DNA of 64,000 nt, taken from NCBI GenBank assembly GCA_037157565.1, contig JAZHRO010000022.1:992001-1056000 (forward strand), in the 5' to 3' direction. Below the pieces are notes generated by a model. That model saw only the letters and a program-made list of their open reading frames with translations. It made no database searches and was not told the DNA's origin. Below, piece by piece: positions 30,118 to 63,881 of this stretch. The DNA is from Thalassia testudinum. Its lineage: Eukaryota; Streptophyta; Magnoliopsida; Alismatales; Hydrocharitaceae. The translations under genes were made by a program, and so were the position numbers. The first letter of the stretch is position 1. Each line of letters begins with the position of its first letter.

Positions 30118-33100
30118 ATTGCATGAATGAATGCATCTCCAGGCCTGGAGCATCTGATGGTATGAATTGTATATGAGCTGAGATGCAAGTCATTGTGGTC
30201 TGCTGAAATTTTATTTGACTAAGTTAGTTAACCATGAATTTGATGTCTGACAAATAACTTGAATGTTGTTTGCCATGGCTGTTTTTTCATTTTCTCGTAC
30301 TATTAGAGTGCAAGTGAAAGGGAATATGCACAAAAAAAAGTGCAAATTTTTGAACTCCATCACATAAAAACATAGACCACATGTTGGAATGCAATATAAA
30401 TGATGATATTTTTGTTAGTTCTTGTTGTGAATGCTAGTGGACGCTATTCACACTCTTCTCTCAAAATACTTATCTTGATAACACAAGTGGAGATTATATG
30501 TCGAATGGTTCTCCTTATCTAAACCTGTAAATTCTCCATCCTCCATAGTAATGCTTTGTTTGTTTTGTAGAAAAGTGCATGTGATATGCAAATTATTTGC
30601 TTAGCGTGCAAGTGTTTGTTTAGTATCTCAATTAGTTGGTCCCTTGGAAATGAAAAGGTATTGTGTTACAAGGACTTGTGGATGTATTGGAAAGGGAAAA
30701 CAGACACGTAAGGTAAATCGTACACCTCACGCTTGCATGAAATAAAGACTGATGGTTGTTGCGGGCATATGCTTGCAGGTGTAAATTTGCTCAGTTGTGA
30801 AGGCAAGCCAGCTAAAATGGATTACAAGGGTTTCTAATGGACGGCATGATTTGGTCCTTTTCAGGCACTAGCTTTGTTGGAAGCCTACCTTATCAATCAC
30901 CCCATGGACTTATATGCCAACGTGAAATTTCTAAGAATATGTGCTTGCTTGTATCTATCTTTGGTGGATTTACTTTCAATGTTTCGTTGACAACTTCTGA
31001 TACAGACTTCTTGAGTAAATTTGATATATTGTTTACCTATCTTTTATTGACTCAATGAGGAGCCTATGGAAGATGCATGTTCAGGGATCACCTTGGTCTC
31101 GCACGCTGGCAAATGTTTCCACCAAATTGAGGGATCCACCAAATCACCTGTACCTGCTAGTCATCCACCAAATTGAGGGATTAATTGCAGAACTTTCCAT
31201 AAGCAGGCATGGACGACATTATGAGAAGAACTCCATCACTATGTAGCGTGTGGAATTCAACGTTTTACGTGCCCTGGCTCTCTTGTAGGAGTTGGGTTTG
31301 AGGGAGTTGCAGGTCCCGATTCAATGATTTTCTAGGTCATCCAGGATAAAAAAGGCCCAACCCAACGTAGCTGGGATGTCAAAGGGTATCAAATTTGAAA
31401 ATGCAAGATGACTGAAATGTATCTTAAAGCAGGGCCGTCACACTTTCTTCCCACACGAGGCCTCTACGTTCTTGAAGGCATGACCTATTCCATCACATCG
31501 AGTACTGCTTCCTCTTAATCTGGAAACTGATTAGCTGGTGTCTACAGATTCTTGTTTGTTTGGGTGTGATATGCCTTTTTTTCCTGCTTTGTTTGTGCTC
31601 TATGTCCTCGATTAATCCATCTTGTGTTTTAAAAGGGCCTAATCCTCATCTTTGTGGGCATTAAGGGATAAGCTCATGCTAAGCTGCCTTTTCGAACCAT
31701 GTTAATCATGTACTTTGACATAATTATTCATGGTATGTGCATGTAGCATGCATTACACGGTGAGTAGTTAAGATGGAAGCATAAAATTTCATGATTTATT
31801 TTGTTTTTTGTTTTCTATTGAGCAGGAAAAGGACCGATGGTTCGGAGATTTTTCATTCTAAATAATAACGGAAAAAGGCCCATCAGGGCTACAATAGTTT
31901 ATTCAGGTAATCTACTGGAAGAGGAAGTAACAAAAAAACCAACAAATTCGGTTCAAGACCCAAAGCAAGGTAGAAGCGTACCAAAATGTCCTCGAGCTGC
32001 CCAGGGAATGAGGGCGTTTGCATGATTACTTGTAAGATTGAGGTTTATGATTTTAGAGAGTTGTAAAAATTAATTACCACGTAGGAGGGAACTTAAAATA
32101 TTGTGATGATTTTCAAGTAAGATAAGTTTAATAATAATCCATAAGAAAAAATTTTATGAGCTTGAGAGTTTGCAATAAGTTTTATGGTGATCCTAAAATT
32201 ACCTATTCCTTTAATGTGTTTTCACATCCATACCCAGTTACCCACCGTATACTTACTCATTTTGGATACCTTATTGATCCGTCAAAAACCTGAATTGAGG
32301 TCCATGTCTGCATCCATTCATCCTTTGTATTTGCCCATGAAGTGCTTACTTGTTTATTGGATGTATGTCATATTTATCTCAACATATGAGCTACTTTTAT
32401 CATCAATTATAAGTTGTACATAAAAGTATCTAATGCTATGTTTGACAAAGAAAAGGAAAAAAATAGTCAAGCCTTGCTTTGAATGAAAATTAGAGAATAT
32501 TAACAACTTCTACATTTTTTAAAATGCCAAACTAGATCACTACAGGATCACATCCAAACCCATGGTTGGCATCTTGCATCGGAGATAAAAGCCACTAAGC
32601 AGGGTGAGATGAGATTAAAATATTTGGAAAAAGACATAATATACAGTACAAAGGTATACATGGTGGGGGGAAGGTAAGTAAAAACTTACTTGAATCATCT
32701 AGTGAAGGAAAAATTGGATCCCTTGTCAACTAATTAGTGAAGGAGCCATGCTTATGAATTTATATGTGTACACAAAAGTTTCTTGTACGCTTTTTACTCG
32801 TGCTTCACTTGCGGGCTCTTGAGGGTCACGAGGCCCAGCGATTTGGTGATTTGTGGATCTTCGATAAGTTTTGAATGGAAGAGAGACTCGGATACTCACA
32901 CCATTTCAGCAACTCAGATGGAATAACCTTTGCTGGTATGCTTTCAAAGTTTGCTTAGTGCTTGCTTGTAATACATGTGACTTTCATTTGCAGGCTATCT
33001 GTGTTTGCATTGAACGTGGAAGGAGAATATGAAATCATTCACTCACTTGTCTCAACTATCACCCACACAACCGCCAACTCCTAATAGCTCATGATAACAA

Positions 33101-34426
33101 GTTGGACAAGCAAGAAAAAGGGAAGAGAATAACTCATATGATGGGAGATTATCTACTTGAAATACATAGAGCAAAAGATAGCCAGAAACAACCGTGAGTT
33201 GGGTATAGAACTGAACAAGATGGTTGGCTGTTGAGTTGGTCCTCCAAGGACTATGTATGTCACATAGGTAAACACGCTATGCACTTGGTTTCTATGCTAC
33301 AAATAATGTGGCTAAATATAGGACCCCTTGGTGGGCATTAGGTTGGATCAGGGATGCCGATATGTTGGATTTGGGTATACAGACCCACAGCCAGTAAAGA
33401 AAACAATTACCCATATCCTAATTAGTTTAAATACGATTCCTAAATCCAAACTTGTGCCCCATACCCATTTACCGCAAAGTACCCATTCATCCATTGAAAG
33501 GCTGGCAAATCCATCTTAATAAGTAAGATATTCTTAACATAGAATGCGTCATCAATGATTTGTCTCTTCTTTTTTAAAAAATTAAGGTCTTCCTTAATAT
33601 AAAAGAGGTCACAAGCCATGCTGTATGCTTAAAATTTCAACTCAAAATTGTCAAGAAACTTAATCATTTTTAAGATACCAAAAAAATATAACTGTAAAAT
33701 GACGGTCAAACAAAATAAAGTAGTGCAAATTTTTACTAGAAAATAAATCACTAAATCAAGTAGGGATGAGGTAAGAGCATTTTAAAAAAAATGATAATGC
33801 ACATATTTTGAGTAAATGGGGAAAGCAAATCCATTCCCCCAGTTGTAGCCATTGGGGTGTGCAAAGCCAAAACCTACACTCATTTAAAACTAGAATATTT
33901 TGATTTTACTTTACATAGATTGGATCAAGTAAGGATTTTAGTTGGATGAATTTGAATTGGCATCCTTAAGCTCACCAAATGGTGAGGCTCCCCCAGACTT
34001 GGATCGGCAAGATAATTATATGTACCGAACATGGGACTATTCACCATTTGATTGCAAACCAGTTTTTTTTGCATGAAGTGTCTCATTCTGCCATTACCGA
34101 TGGGACGTATATGTATGCATGAATCTATTAGGTAAATGGACGAATTGTCCTATTCGTGCTCGCACCATTGTTCGATAAGATTTGCAGAGCAAAACCACAT
34201 AGGACAAGTTTACCCACTCGAATCAGGTCGGGTAGGGTTGGATTCGGTTCTGTCGGCCGGTTCGGGTCGGGTTTTCCACCCGGAAGCGGGGACCGTCACC
34301 CCCTCCCATTGGGCGGGAAAAATTCCCGAGCGCACCCGAATGTTTGGCGGGACGGTGGAGAAGTAAGAAAGGGTGACACGTTATCTGACCCCACGCCTCG
34401 TTATCTCCCTTTCTCACTACCACACC
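30118..34426. other. 3' UTR and intergenic region between the thioredoxin-fold and ISWI genes
   Basis: The first few hundred bases probably hold the 3' UTR, but no poly(A) signal can be fixed. A short frame at 31837-32022 lacks family resemblance. Near 31350-31380 a CCCAACGTAGCTGGG-type stretch resembles the end of some plant LINEs. The last 250 bp become GC-rich with repeated TCGGGT words (34205-34285) ahead of the ISWI promoter. Confidence 0.4.
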
Positions 34427-34434
34427 TATAAATA
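34427..34434 (+). promoter_or_regulatory. TATA box of the ISWI gene
   Basis: TATAAATA lies 177 bp upstream of the start codon, followed by a CT-rich tract (CTCTCTCTCTCACTCTCTCG, about 34455-34478) typical of plant transcription start regions. The spacing suits a start near 34460. Confidence 0.65.
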
Positions 34435-34610
34435 CTCACCCCTCTCATCGTTATTTCTCTCTCTCTCACTCTCTCGCTTTCCTTTCATTCTTCCTCCTCT
34501 CGTCGTCACGCACCCCAAACCCTAAACAGAACGCGAGACAGCGATCGATCGATCTCGATCAGTAGGTATCAGCATCTGTTTCGGAGGAAACCCTAGGTTG
34601 TAGTCCCGAA

Positions 34611-55448
<20,838 letters not shown>

Positions 55449-57859
55449 AGCCCTCGTAGACGTAATTGCAGTTATGCTTACCGTGTTGCTTCTGGCACGT
55501 GACCTCCTTTTGTATTAGGTACCTGCTGGCTGGTGCAACCTTTGGGTGCCACCCCAGCTTTTGATTCTCGTGGGCAATCTCACCATGTCGGGATTCTTGG
55601 AATCAATGCATCACATATGCCATTTGCATTGGACTGACCAATCTCTCCCATAACAGCAACCTCATCTCTTATATGATATTTTCAAATGCACGAAAGAGGG
55701 AATCACCTCTGACTCACTTGTGTATGTTATACATTTATGTTTCCATTATAGTCGTGGTATGCTCCCTTGTTATCAGGCTAGTGGGAATTTTGCCAATGTG
55801 TATTTTAGTGTATGCTGCTGTTTATAGATGATTGGCATCATTGTGCTTATTTTGTTATATTATGGATCAGTGTCGGTGAAGGGAATACTGCCAACATGAG
55901 TTTAATCCTTTTTTATTTGCACTTGATGATTGATTGCAGTAGATTGTTCTCTCGTTCGTACCTGATTTTTGCACGACAGCATCCCATCATAAGCCCAATG
56001 ATAGTAGTGTTGCAGGACCTTGATCAATGGTGTTGGCGTAGTCTATTAAGACAGGAAAAATAAAAGCACATTCTCTTTAATTGGATACGATTGTCTCGGT
56101 TGGTTAATTCAGCATTTCAACGGGTGGCTTCAAACAAGCGAATTTATGAGCGCTGCTACGCATCTTGATGCTCTGAAGTATGCAAACGGTTAGAATCAAA
56201 AGAACACATGCTGTGGTACGCTGATGAGACATGATCTACGAGAGTTGTGTATCCAGATGGTGCGAAGTAGATGAATTGGGTTCCTACTAGTGTTATATTA
56301 GTTTGTGAAGCCAATTTAGTAGTTCTACTAGAATTACAAACCAAGATCTAATGAGGGGTAGGGGCATTCCCCGGAGTCTGCGTACGTCATCTTTCCTCTA
56401 AATATTCGTACTAACTACTAGGGGTTGTAGTAATGCGTGTACGTGACAAACTGATTTGCTTTCTACTTATTCCAAGAGGAATAATGTGTGTATGTTTGTT
56501 TGTTCATTTAGCAAATCAGCTTAAATTTTAGATAAGAGGTTATTTGAAGCTCCCCATGTAGGGCCATGGATCTGTATGTACTAGGATTACGTTACCAATG
56601 TGGATCTGACCTTCCTGGCTAATCTTGTTTTCAAACAAGCAACTAGAGGAATGCTACTGCCCACGCCGAAGAAACCACTTCACTTACCCCTTCTACAACA
56701 GTGCCCATTATGATTTGCCAAATGCCATACAAGCCAATGAGTGAGGAGGCGAAGACCTAATGTTATTTAAACTTTTTTGAAAGATCAATGAGTGAGATAT
56801 TCAAATATGGCATGCTAAATCCGTTGCCAACTCTCTTTACAAGGCAAAAGGTAATGAGGGCTTGCCTCAAAGTAACATGGTGGTCCTTTGCCTCTCGTAG
56901 CATTGATGCTCACAAATGATTTTGTCAAGACCATTATGTTAATTTTAACGTGTTTAATTTTGTGTAGTATGTGATTTTGATGCAAGGTATTTGATAATTC
57001 AAAGATATGCATGTTGTAGGCAGAGTGTTTTCCTCTTTGGTCCTATTCTCTCTTCTTGCACCAACAAAGGTGCCTTGTTCGCCAGTTGACCTATTTCACC
57101 CCTCCCCTGCTTTCTCAAAGAGGGTCATGCTTTCCCCATTTACGTTATTTCATGAAATCCCGCACTATGCCCTTATATATCATCTCTCTTCTATTGATCA
57201 AAATTTTGCAAGGATAATTTCAATGAATGTTACAGTCAACAGCTAATTTAAGGGATCCTAGAACAAACATGAGATCCCATGCTTCTTTACTTGGAGCTAT
57301 CTTCAACCTTGTTTGATCGAATCACGAAGTGCTCATCCAAAAGACAGGCTTCCATGCCAAACGGTGCAGCCGCACCTTGGATCTACTTTACAGGTTCTTT
57401 TGCTTTCTGACCTGACACATTAGATCTCTCCCCGTTTTTTACTTGTGTTTGAGTTTGGCTCTTTCTTGCCTCACCAATAGCCTTTTAGCGGTTCACCGTC
57501 CAGACGGCAACATGCATTTCCTTGCGTTTTCATGATTTTGTTCTTGCCCCTCTCCTTTAAGGTTAGATTTCTTCTTTGAGAAAAAAACGTTACGTCATGG
57601 GTCACTTCATAATTTAGTATCTATATCCTAACTAAAAGAACCTTATACAAACACATGTCAAGACCAAAATTCTGTTTTCCATCTCCCTTCCCCACCTCCT
57701 CTTTCCGCGTGTTCCCGGTTCCCCTCTCCTAGAGGGTGTCCTCATGACTCTTCGCAACATAGTTCCTCCTCCCTTCCTCTGCTCCTCTCCTCCCCAAATC
57801 AAACCTATCACGCTTTTATCCAAAAAAAAAAAAAAAAAAATCCAAGTCAATCACATATC
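55449..57859. other. ISWI 3' UTR and intergenic region
   Basis: The first several hundred bases should hold the ISWI 3' UTR. No poly(A) signal can be assigned with confidence. No other gene is recognised. A pure A-run lies at about 57823-57840, just before the PPR fragment. Confidence 0.4.
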
Positions 57860-58430
57860 AATTCCCCCTCCCACATGACCCACCAATGTGTCTCCATGAT
57901 TGACTACCCCCACACCAATCCCCCCTCTCAATCCTCCTTCCCAATCCCTCCTCCCTTGGGGAGTTCAAGCAACAAACCTTAGCTCACCAAGCCCCAGTTC
58001 ACCACCATTGCTTGCTAGCTCTATCACTTTGGCCCCCACGCGATGCCCACCCTTCAGCGTCTACAAGTGGATGGCCTCCCAACCCTACCACTTCCCTTAT
58101 ATTCCTCCGACTTGATGGTGCTCTTTGACCTTATCTCGAAGGTCCACAATCTCGACCAAGCCAAGGACTACTTCACATCTCTCTTGGAACCTTCTAAAAA
58201 TGACCAGCTTCACTTCACCCTCCTTGAGGCCTACGAATGTGAAGGAGGCATCTAACTCACATTATTCTTTGCTTAAGACTTCAATCCAAAAGGGTTACAT
58301 GAACGATACCTCCACATACAATGTGGTGATGACAATGCACATGGAGCTTAGGGAGCACAAGAAGGTCATCTCATTGATAAAAGAGATGGAGGAGAGGGAC
58401 ATCCCGCTTGACATATTTACGGCAATGTGA
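57860..58430 (+). pseudogene. Truncated PPR-protein gene fragment
   Basis: In one frame 58110-58250 reads DLISKVHNLDQAKDYFTSLL then LHFTLLEAYECEGG. After a frame change, another frame (58280-58430) reads GYMNDTSTYNVVMTMHMELR then EHKKVISLIKEMEERDIPLD. Both are typical P-class pentatricopeptide repeat segments (A-x-x-YF-S/L and TYN-V/LM-M/Y patterns). At least one frameshift separates them, the N-terminus has no clean targeting peptide and the end stops after under three repeats. PPR proteins bind organelle RNA; this copy is almost surely dead. Confidence 0.75.
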
Positions 58431-59340
58431 CAAGCTCTACAACTTTAAAGTTAGGTGTTTTTTTCCCCCACAACGTTAGGAACTCAATTACCTTCGTAAC
58501 ATAGGGTGATCAAGGAGAATTTGTTGACCAAAAGGGTGGTCTGGAGGGATGTGGGGTTAACAGCAGCCAGTTTACAAATGTGAGGAGGTCTGTCTTGCAA
58601 TGGTTCACTTGGGGACAAATGACCTCCAGTATACCCCCACTGTAAGAAGAATCTACAGAGGTTCCAAAGATGAGAGTACAATATAGCATTCTTTTTTGTT
58701 TTTCCCCTCTTTTGGTATGTTGGGGGTCAACGTGGGAAAATCCTTGGTATAGATGGCATTAGAAATTTTGGTGTGCCCAAGCAATTGATTTCCTTATGGA
58801 AATAGAGGACCGATAAAAAAGTGAACATATTTTAATTATCATCTCTTTAGAATCCTCTATGGCCTGGATTTGGATAAGTGCAATGGAATTGCTACTTACT
58901 CACTTGAAGTTTTTGTAAAACATGCATGGATTTTTCCTAAAGGTATTATGCAGTTGGGTGTATTTATAGTTGTTGGTACAAGAACATCTCGATCGTTGAT
59001 TTTAATGATAATTAAACACTTGTTATTTAATATTTGCATTTGAGTTACAATTTCAGGATAAATGCAAATGGAATCAAGTGTGAATGAGTTCAAGCTCGCA
59101 TCTATAGTGGATTGGAGGAGCTTGATAGAGAAGAGAAGATGGAGCTTGACAAGAAGAATATGATAGATATCTTTTTATCTTGTTCATGTTTTTGCACTTT
59201 ACTTTTCATTTCTTTAGATAATTGTTAAAGAGTCTCAAAGTAACATACCATAATCCTAGGATCACTTACACAACTCTAGGATACTTAGACAATCTTTGAC
59301 AAACTCAGAAAATCAATATAAAAATCAAACACCTTGATCA

Positions 59341-59947
59341 GACGTCCAATCTGGACATCAGACGTCTGATCTTGACTTTTAAGTTATCTAACCTTTTGTC
59401 TAAATGTCCAAAACACTTAGGTTGGTAACTTACTCTCTGTCTGCTAACTTCAGACGTCTAACCTATAGTTCAGACGTCTTACAAGATGTCTAAGGACCTT
59501 GCCAGACGTCCAACAATAGAACCGTTGGCTTGTCAGACCTTTAACTTAGAGGATTAAGTTTAATCCAATCTACATATACTTTTAGACGTCCGTAGAACAT
59601 CCCAGACGTTTAATAGATAGATGTTAGGCTAAGATCTGATTCAAATCACCTTTTGTCAGACGATTTAGCTGTTAAGCTCTTCGGAAATCCATTCTCATAG
59701 AGGATCGCTTTTTTAGATGTCCAGACTCCTTGCTAGACATTTGACTCGTCGTCTGTGTAATTTAATTCTAGATCCCTATTTCGATCTTGTGAAAATAGGA
59801 ACTTATCTTAGAGTTAGATGGCTTAAAAATGAATCTTAGACGTCCGTCTTGATCCAACCCCTTGTAGAAGATTAACCCTTCTAAGATTAGATAACTGAAC
59901 CTCAGATTAGACGATGACCCAGACGTCTGACCATAAAACCAGACGTC
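59341..59947. repeat. Array of 9 GACGTC-centred palindromes in LTR copy 3
   Basis: Nine perfect GACGTC hexamers (AGACGTCTG, AGACGTCCA and AGACGTCCG types) in about 600 bp, plus decayed ones (AGACGTTTA, GGACATCAG). It lies upstream of the TATA box at 60070 in the LTR's own direction, as in copies 1 and 2. Confidence 0.8.
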
Positions 59948-60069
59948 TGATAACCTTGTCAGAATTATAAATGACCCTAATTTCGATGGAATTTTAGACC
60001 ACACTGTTGAGCCTTTGTTCCTAATGGCTATAAGAGGCTTCGAAGGCCTTCCAAAGCCTTCTTAGAACC

Positions 60070-60078
60070 TATATAAAT
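60070..60078 (+). promoter_or_regulatory. TATA-like core promoter of LTR copy 3
   Basis: TATATAAAT about 120 bp downstream of the GACGTC array, followed by AGAGGAGC. Position matches the TATA-like site of copy 1. Confidence 0.5.
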
Positions 60079-60717
60079 AGAGGAGCATACTTCCTAAACC
60101 AAACACACCTTGACATATTACTTCCACATTATATTGTGTCCAAGTGAAGAAGAAAATCAACTAGAAGTATTGTTGCTCTCCAAGATCATCCTACACACTT
60201 GAGAGCATCGTCATTGCTGCACACCTGCTCTCCCGTCTTCGCATACGAGTGTCATCGTGCCCTTACGTGATTCACACACTCCGCGTTGTTAGCCAATGCA
60301 CTTACATCAAAGGGAAGTTTCTATTACCTTTAGTAGTTAGTTTATTACATACTTTGTTGCTCTATAGGATACTTTGTATATTGTCTTTGTTTGGGTATTC
60401 ACTTTATGAATTTCCATCTCCCTCACGAGACAAAATACTTCTCGTGAAGAGGAGGGGATTTGAGATATGCTACTCATGTAAGTAACGTAGTTGTAAAAGG
60501 TTAAGTCATCCTTATTCAAGTAACTTGGTTAATGGATTTGATCGACTAGATCAATCAAAAAATCCTAAACTAAGAGATTTAGGTGATGATTTTTACTTGA
60601 ATTTAAGTTTTTACCTAAAAATACTTGTATACTTATAAGATTATTTATTTCGTGTAATTGTTATTCTATTTTCGCATTATTGTTTATCGCACTCGATCTC
60701 ACCCCCTCTACAATAGT

Positions 60718-62927
60718 TACTTGCAAAAACCTTGCTAATGATTCAATAATTTTATTGGTTATTTTTTAATATTAATACTCTACAATGATATCAACTAGAC
60801 GCTGGTCATGCCCACTTACATATGCATGCTGAATTATTTATCCTTGTCAAATGAGTACTAGATTCCATAATTTTGTGATGATGAGTATGCTAAAAATGGC
60901 TCACATTGTCCGTTTGCAATTCTTGCATCTTTGATGTGTAAGAGTATTTGGTGGGCTTTTGGATGGGAGGAAACTATGAAAGTCCCAACTCCTCTCCCTG
61001 CAAGACATTCAAACTACACCTTGACACTCAATTTCCTATTGATGGGACCTCTTGAAGTTTCAGCTAAACCTTACACACCAACCTTCATATAAGTTAAATC
61101 TTAACTGTAACAATAGATTTACATTGTATAATTTCTACTTTTTTATAAGGATATTTGATAAAAGTTGTTCATTATTCCTTAAAAGTTATAATCACCTTTA
61201 GTTAGGGAATAAATATTGTTTGTCACCTATGCATGTTATGTAAGGGATCCATCTATGGTGCATCACCTACCTTTGTGTGCTACAGGCTCTAGAAAAATCA
61301 TTCTAGTTATTATTCTTATATTTTTCACATCTTACATTTCACTGCATTGCTTCCTATCCATTGCAAGTGCATTTTTCATTATCTTTAAATTAACCAATGC
61401 TTAGTCTAGTATTTTATTATTACAAATTCTAAAACATCAATGTGTTTTCATCTTTTGCTACATAGATGATGATGCAACAAATAAGAAGACCAAGGAAGAA
61501 CCAAGAAAATTACATTGAACATCCTTTCTTATGGGTGTCCCCTCATGAAAGAAACACAATTATATTTCAAGTATTTAATTACAACATAGAGTTTATAGGC
61601 TTACAAGTTCTCTAAACACAAAACAAAAGATGGAGACACCTCACCAGAAGAGGAGGCAAAGCTTCAGTCTCAACAGAAGATTTGTGGACTGATCTTCACT
61701 CTTTTGCAATGAAGTTGAGAAAAAGAAGTGACAATCTTCTTCACTACAGCAAAGCACAGGTATGATACACTAGTATTAACTCAAGGAGAGTGGCTTTTGG
61801 AGAATCCCTCTAATTAATCCACCTATCTCGCCATCATCAATTGCTTCTCCCAATTTTCCCTATTTCCATTTGCACCATTTCCATCTCACATATCTCAAAT
61901 GTCAGCACCACCCTTTTCATTTACAGTCTTCTACCTTGCTTCTACAACATTTTCCTATCTTTCTTTGAGACACATGTTTGGCACTTCATGAAATGCCTGG
62001 CACGTTTCCCATATGCTTACTACTCTGCTTTCCTTTGTCTTGCATCTTTACCAATGCCACATGTCAATTGCCATGGTAATACCCATGGATCATGCTTCAC
62101 TTCCACAGCCATGCAAGGAGCTTCAAGATTAATTATATGATATACAAAATAAGGAAGCAATATGATATCAAAGCATTCGAGACATTTCTATTAAGTTCGT
62201 GCCAAATAAAATCCACGATGGGAATCCCTGCAGTGAAGGGCGGGCAATCAAACACTAGTATTCATAACAAGGAAGTGCGATACCCCCTCAAAATTTGAAT
62301 AAGGTGGTAGTTGTGTGCAGGATTTATACTCTAGCCTCCAGCAGCTGTAACCTGTATACCAGCCCCATGAGTTGATCAACACTTGGACACTACCGTCCAG
62401 TTCTTTAGTTGATTTGGCTGGTTCTTTTGCTATCTGTTCGAGCATCTAAACCATTATCTGCACCACTGACAGAATCACTAAATGTGAAATCCATTATTAC
62501 AATCAAAATATTGCTTAACTTTTTTCTCTGTAATGAACATCGAGTTACTAAACAAATTAATCCACAAACCATTTGCCTTTCACTAAATTTTTTGCAAGAC
62601 GCGCCCCCTGTTCTTTCAATGGTTAAGTTGGAGAGGTTCTCTGTTCAAAATTTGCTCATTTCTTCTTCCTACTTCTGGAAAAAATTCCTATTCTAATTGC
62701 TTCAAATAATAATTCCACATTAAATTAGTCAATCCTCACGTGCTTACATTTGAACGAACCCTCATTTTACAATCACTACATTGATACCCTCCTATGAATC
62801 AAAAGAAATGCACAGTTGAGAAGAAAATGCCAGATCAAGCATGTTTGGGACCTTTCTGCATGTTCATTTGGATCCTTGAGACACCAGATGGGGTGACGGC
62901 TAGGTGATAGTGAACGATAATACACTT
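60718..62927. other. Intergenic region between the solo LTR and the DEG2-type gene
   Basis: TGATATCAAAGC at 62163-62174 resembles a copia primer site on the plus strand, so an old LTR may lie before it (roughly 61.4-62.16 kb), but no second LTR or coding part was found. The last bases probably include the 3' UTR of the minus-strand DEG2-type gene. Confidence 0.35.
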
Positions 62928-63881
62928 TCATACCCAGACTAAACTGTCAAAGCCAAACTCATCGCTAGTAACAGGGCTGTCTCCAACATCGTAATTAGCC
63001 GAATGATTTACATCCTCAGGATCAATATATGGTTCTTTCAGGTCAGAAGACCTCTCTGATGGAATCCCATAGTGTTTAAGAATAAAGGGCGAAGCAGTGA
63101 CAGCAGCCTCACGATCCAAAACGACCAGAGCATTGTCTTCAAACTCAAAGACTAGGTACTTGTCATGGCATGCTACAAGGAAATAATAGTTAGAAAGTCC
63201 ACACCCACAGGATAAAAGGCACAATATTCTCATGATAATTAGGTAGCCAAACTTACTGTCAAGAAGATGAGCTAGATGCCAGATGTTCTTTATTGGGGTG
63301 CCATTAACTTTTAAAACCTGTAATTTGAACATGATTGTCAAGTTATCCAGTTTGATATTCAAAACAAGGCAATGCTACAACATGTAATAACATGCGGGTG
63401 TAGACCTAAGTCTAACTGAAAAAAAAACAAAAAACAGCCTTCACAATAGGTCACATTTGGGCCTAGATGAACCAAAAAGCAACCACCAAAAGTTTGTAAA
63501 CCCAGCTTGAAAGGTACTAATCCTCAACCTTTGCATACCTTAGTCCCAACTTAAATATTACCAAATGTGAGAACTTGTAGGTATTACACAGCCTACTATT
63601 AGCATGACTACTGAGACGAATCTGTTCCAAGGAATAGGACTATCCACTGATGTACACATTTTGCTGTGAAATTGTCACAGCATTTCTTTTGTTGACATAG
63701 AACCAATGTAACATACGGTCAACCTGGAAATGCTGGAGCTAGGATTTTCACTTGCTAATGCAGTCCTTGTAACAGCACATAAGAGAAGCAACAAGCATGT
63801 AATAACAGGACAACGATGAATAGAAAGTACCTGTTGGTTCTCCATATCTTCATACCCTATATTTACATCATTTGCTAGGAC
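62928..63881 (-). CDS. DEG2: DEG2-type chloroplast serine protease, C-terminal exons (5' part beyond the window)
   Basis: Three minus-strand exons: 63831-63881, 63257-63317 and 62928-63172 (stop TGA at 62928-62930), joined at GT-AG sites with closing phases; 118 residues are visible. They read VLANDVNIGYEDMENQQ, VLKVNGTPIKNIWHLAHLLD and CHDKYLVFEFEDNALVVLDR, ending GDSPVTSDEFGFDSLVWV. This is the last PDZ-like domain and the C-terminal tail of DEG2-type DegP proteases; the tail (YGIPSERSSDL, then GFDSLVW) closely resembles Arabidopsis DEG2. DEG2 acts at the stromal side of thylakoids and is linked to turnover of damaged photosystem II D1. The catalytic His-Asp-Ser domain lies right of the window, so activity cannot be judged. 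Confidence 0.9.

Larger units (their letters stand above)
58971..60712 (+). mobile_element. Solo LTR, SIRE-like Ty1/copia type (copy 3), with 5-bp target duplication
   Basis: Begins TGTTGGTACAAGAACATC with TTTTAATGATAATTAAACAC (the degraded TGATGATAACAAAAC block) and ends CACCCCCTCTACA. ATAGT flanks both ends exactly (58966-58970 and 60713-60717). No internal region or second LTR. 1742 bp, in the direction opposite to copies 1 and 2 and close to copy 1 in structure: GACGTC array, TATA box, then the paired TTTTTACCTAAAAATAC region near its end. Left end position is set by the start TG and the target duplication. Confidence 0.85.

Noticed and set aside
31837..32022. 62-codon open frame between the two main genes
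   Set aside because: An AG precedes it, but there is no homology and no join to the finished thioredoxin-fold gene, whose stop codon is at 30115-30117.
62163..62174. Possible further copia element at 61.4-62.2 kb
   Set aside because: Only a primer-site-like word was found; no LTR pair, gag or polypurine tract supports it, so it is mentioned only in the region note.
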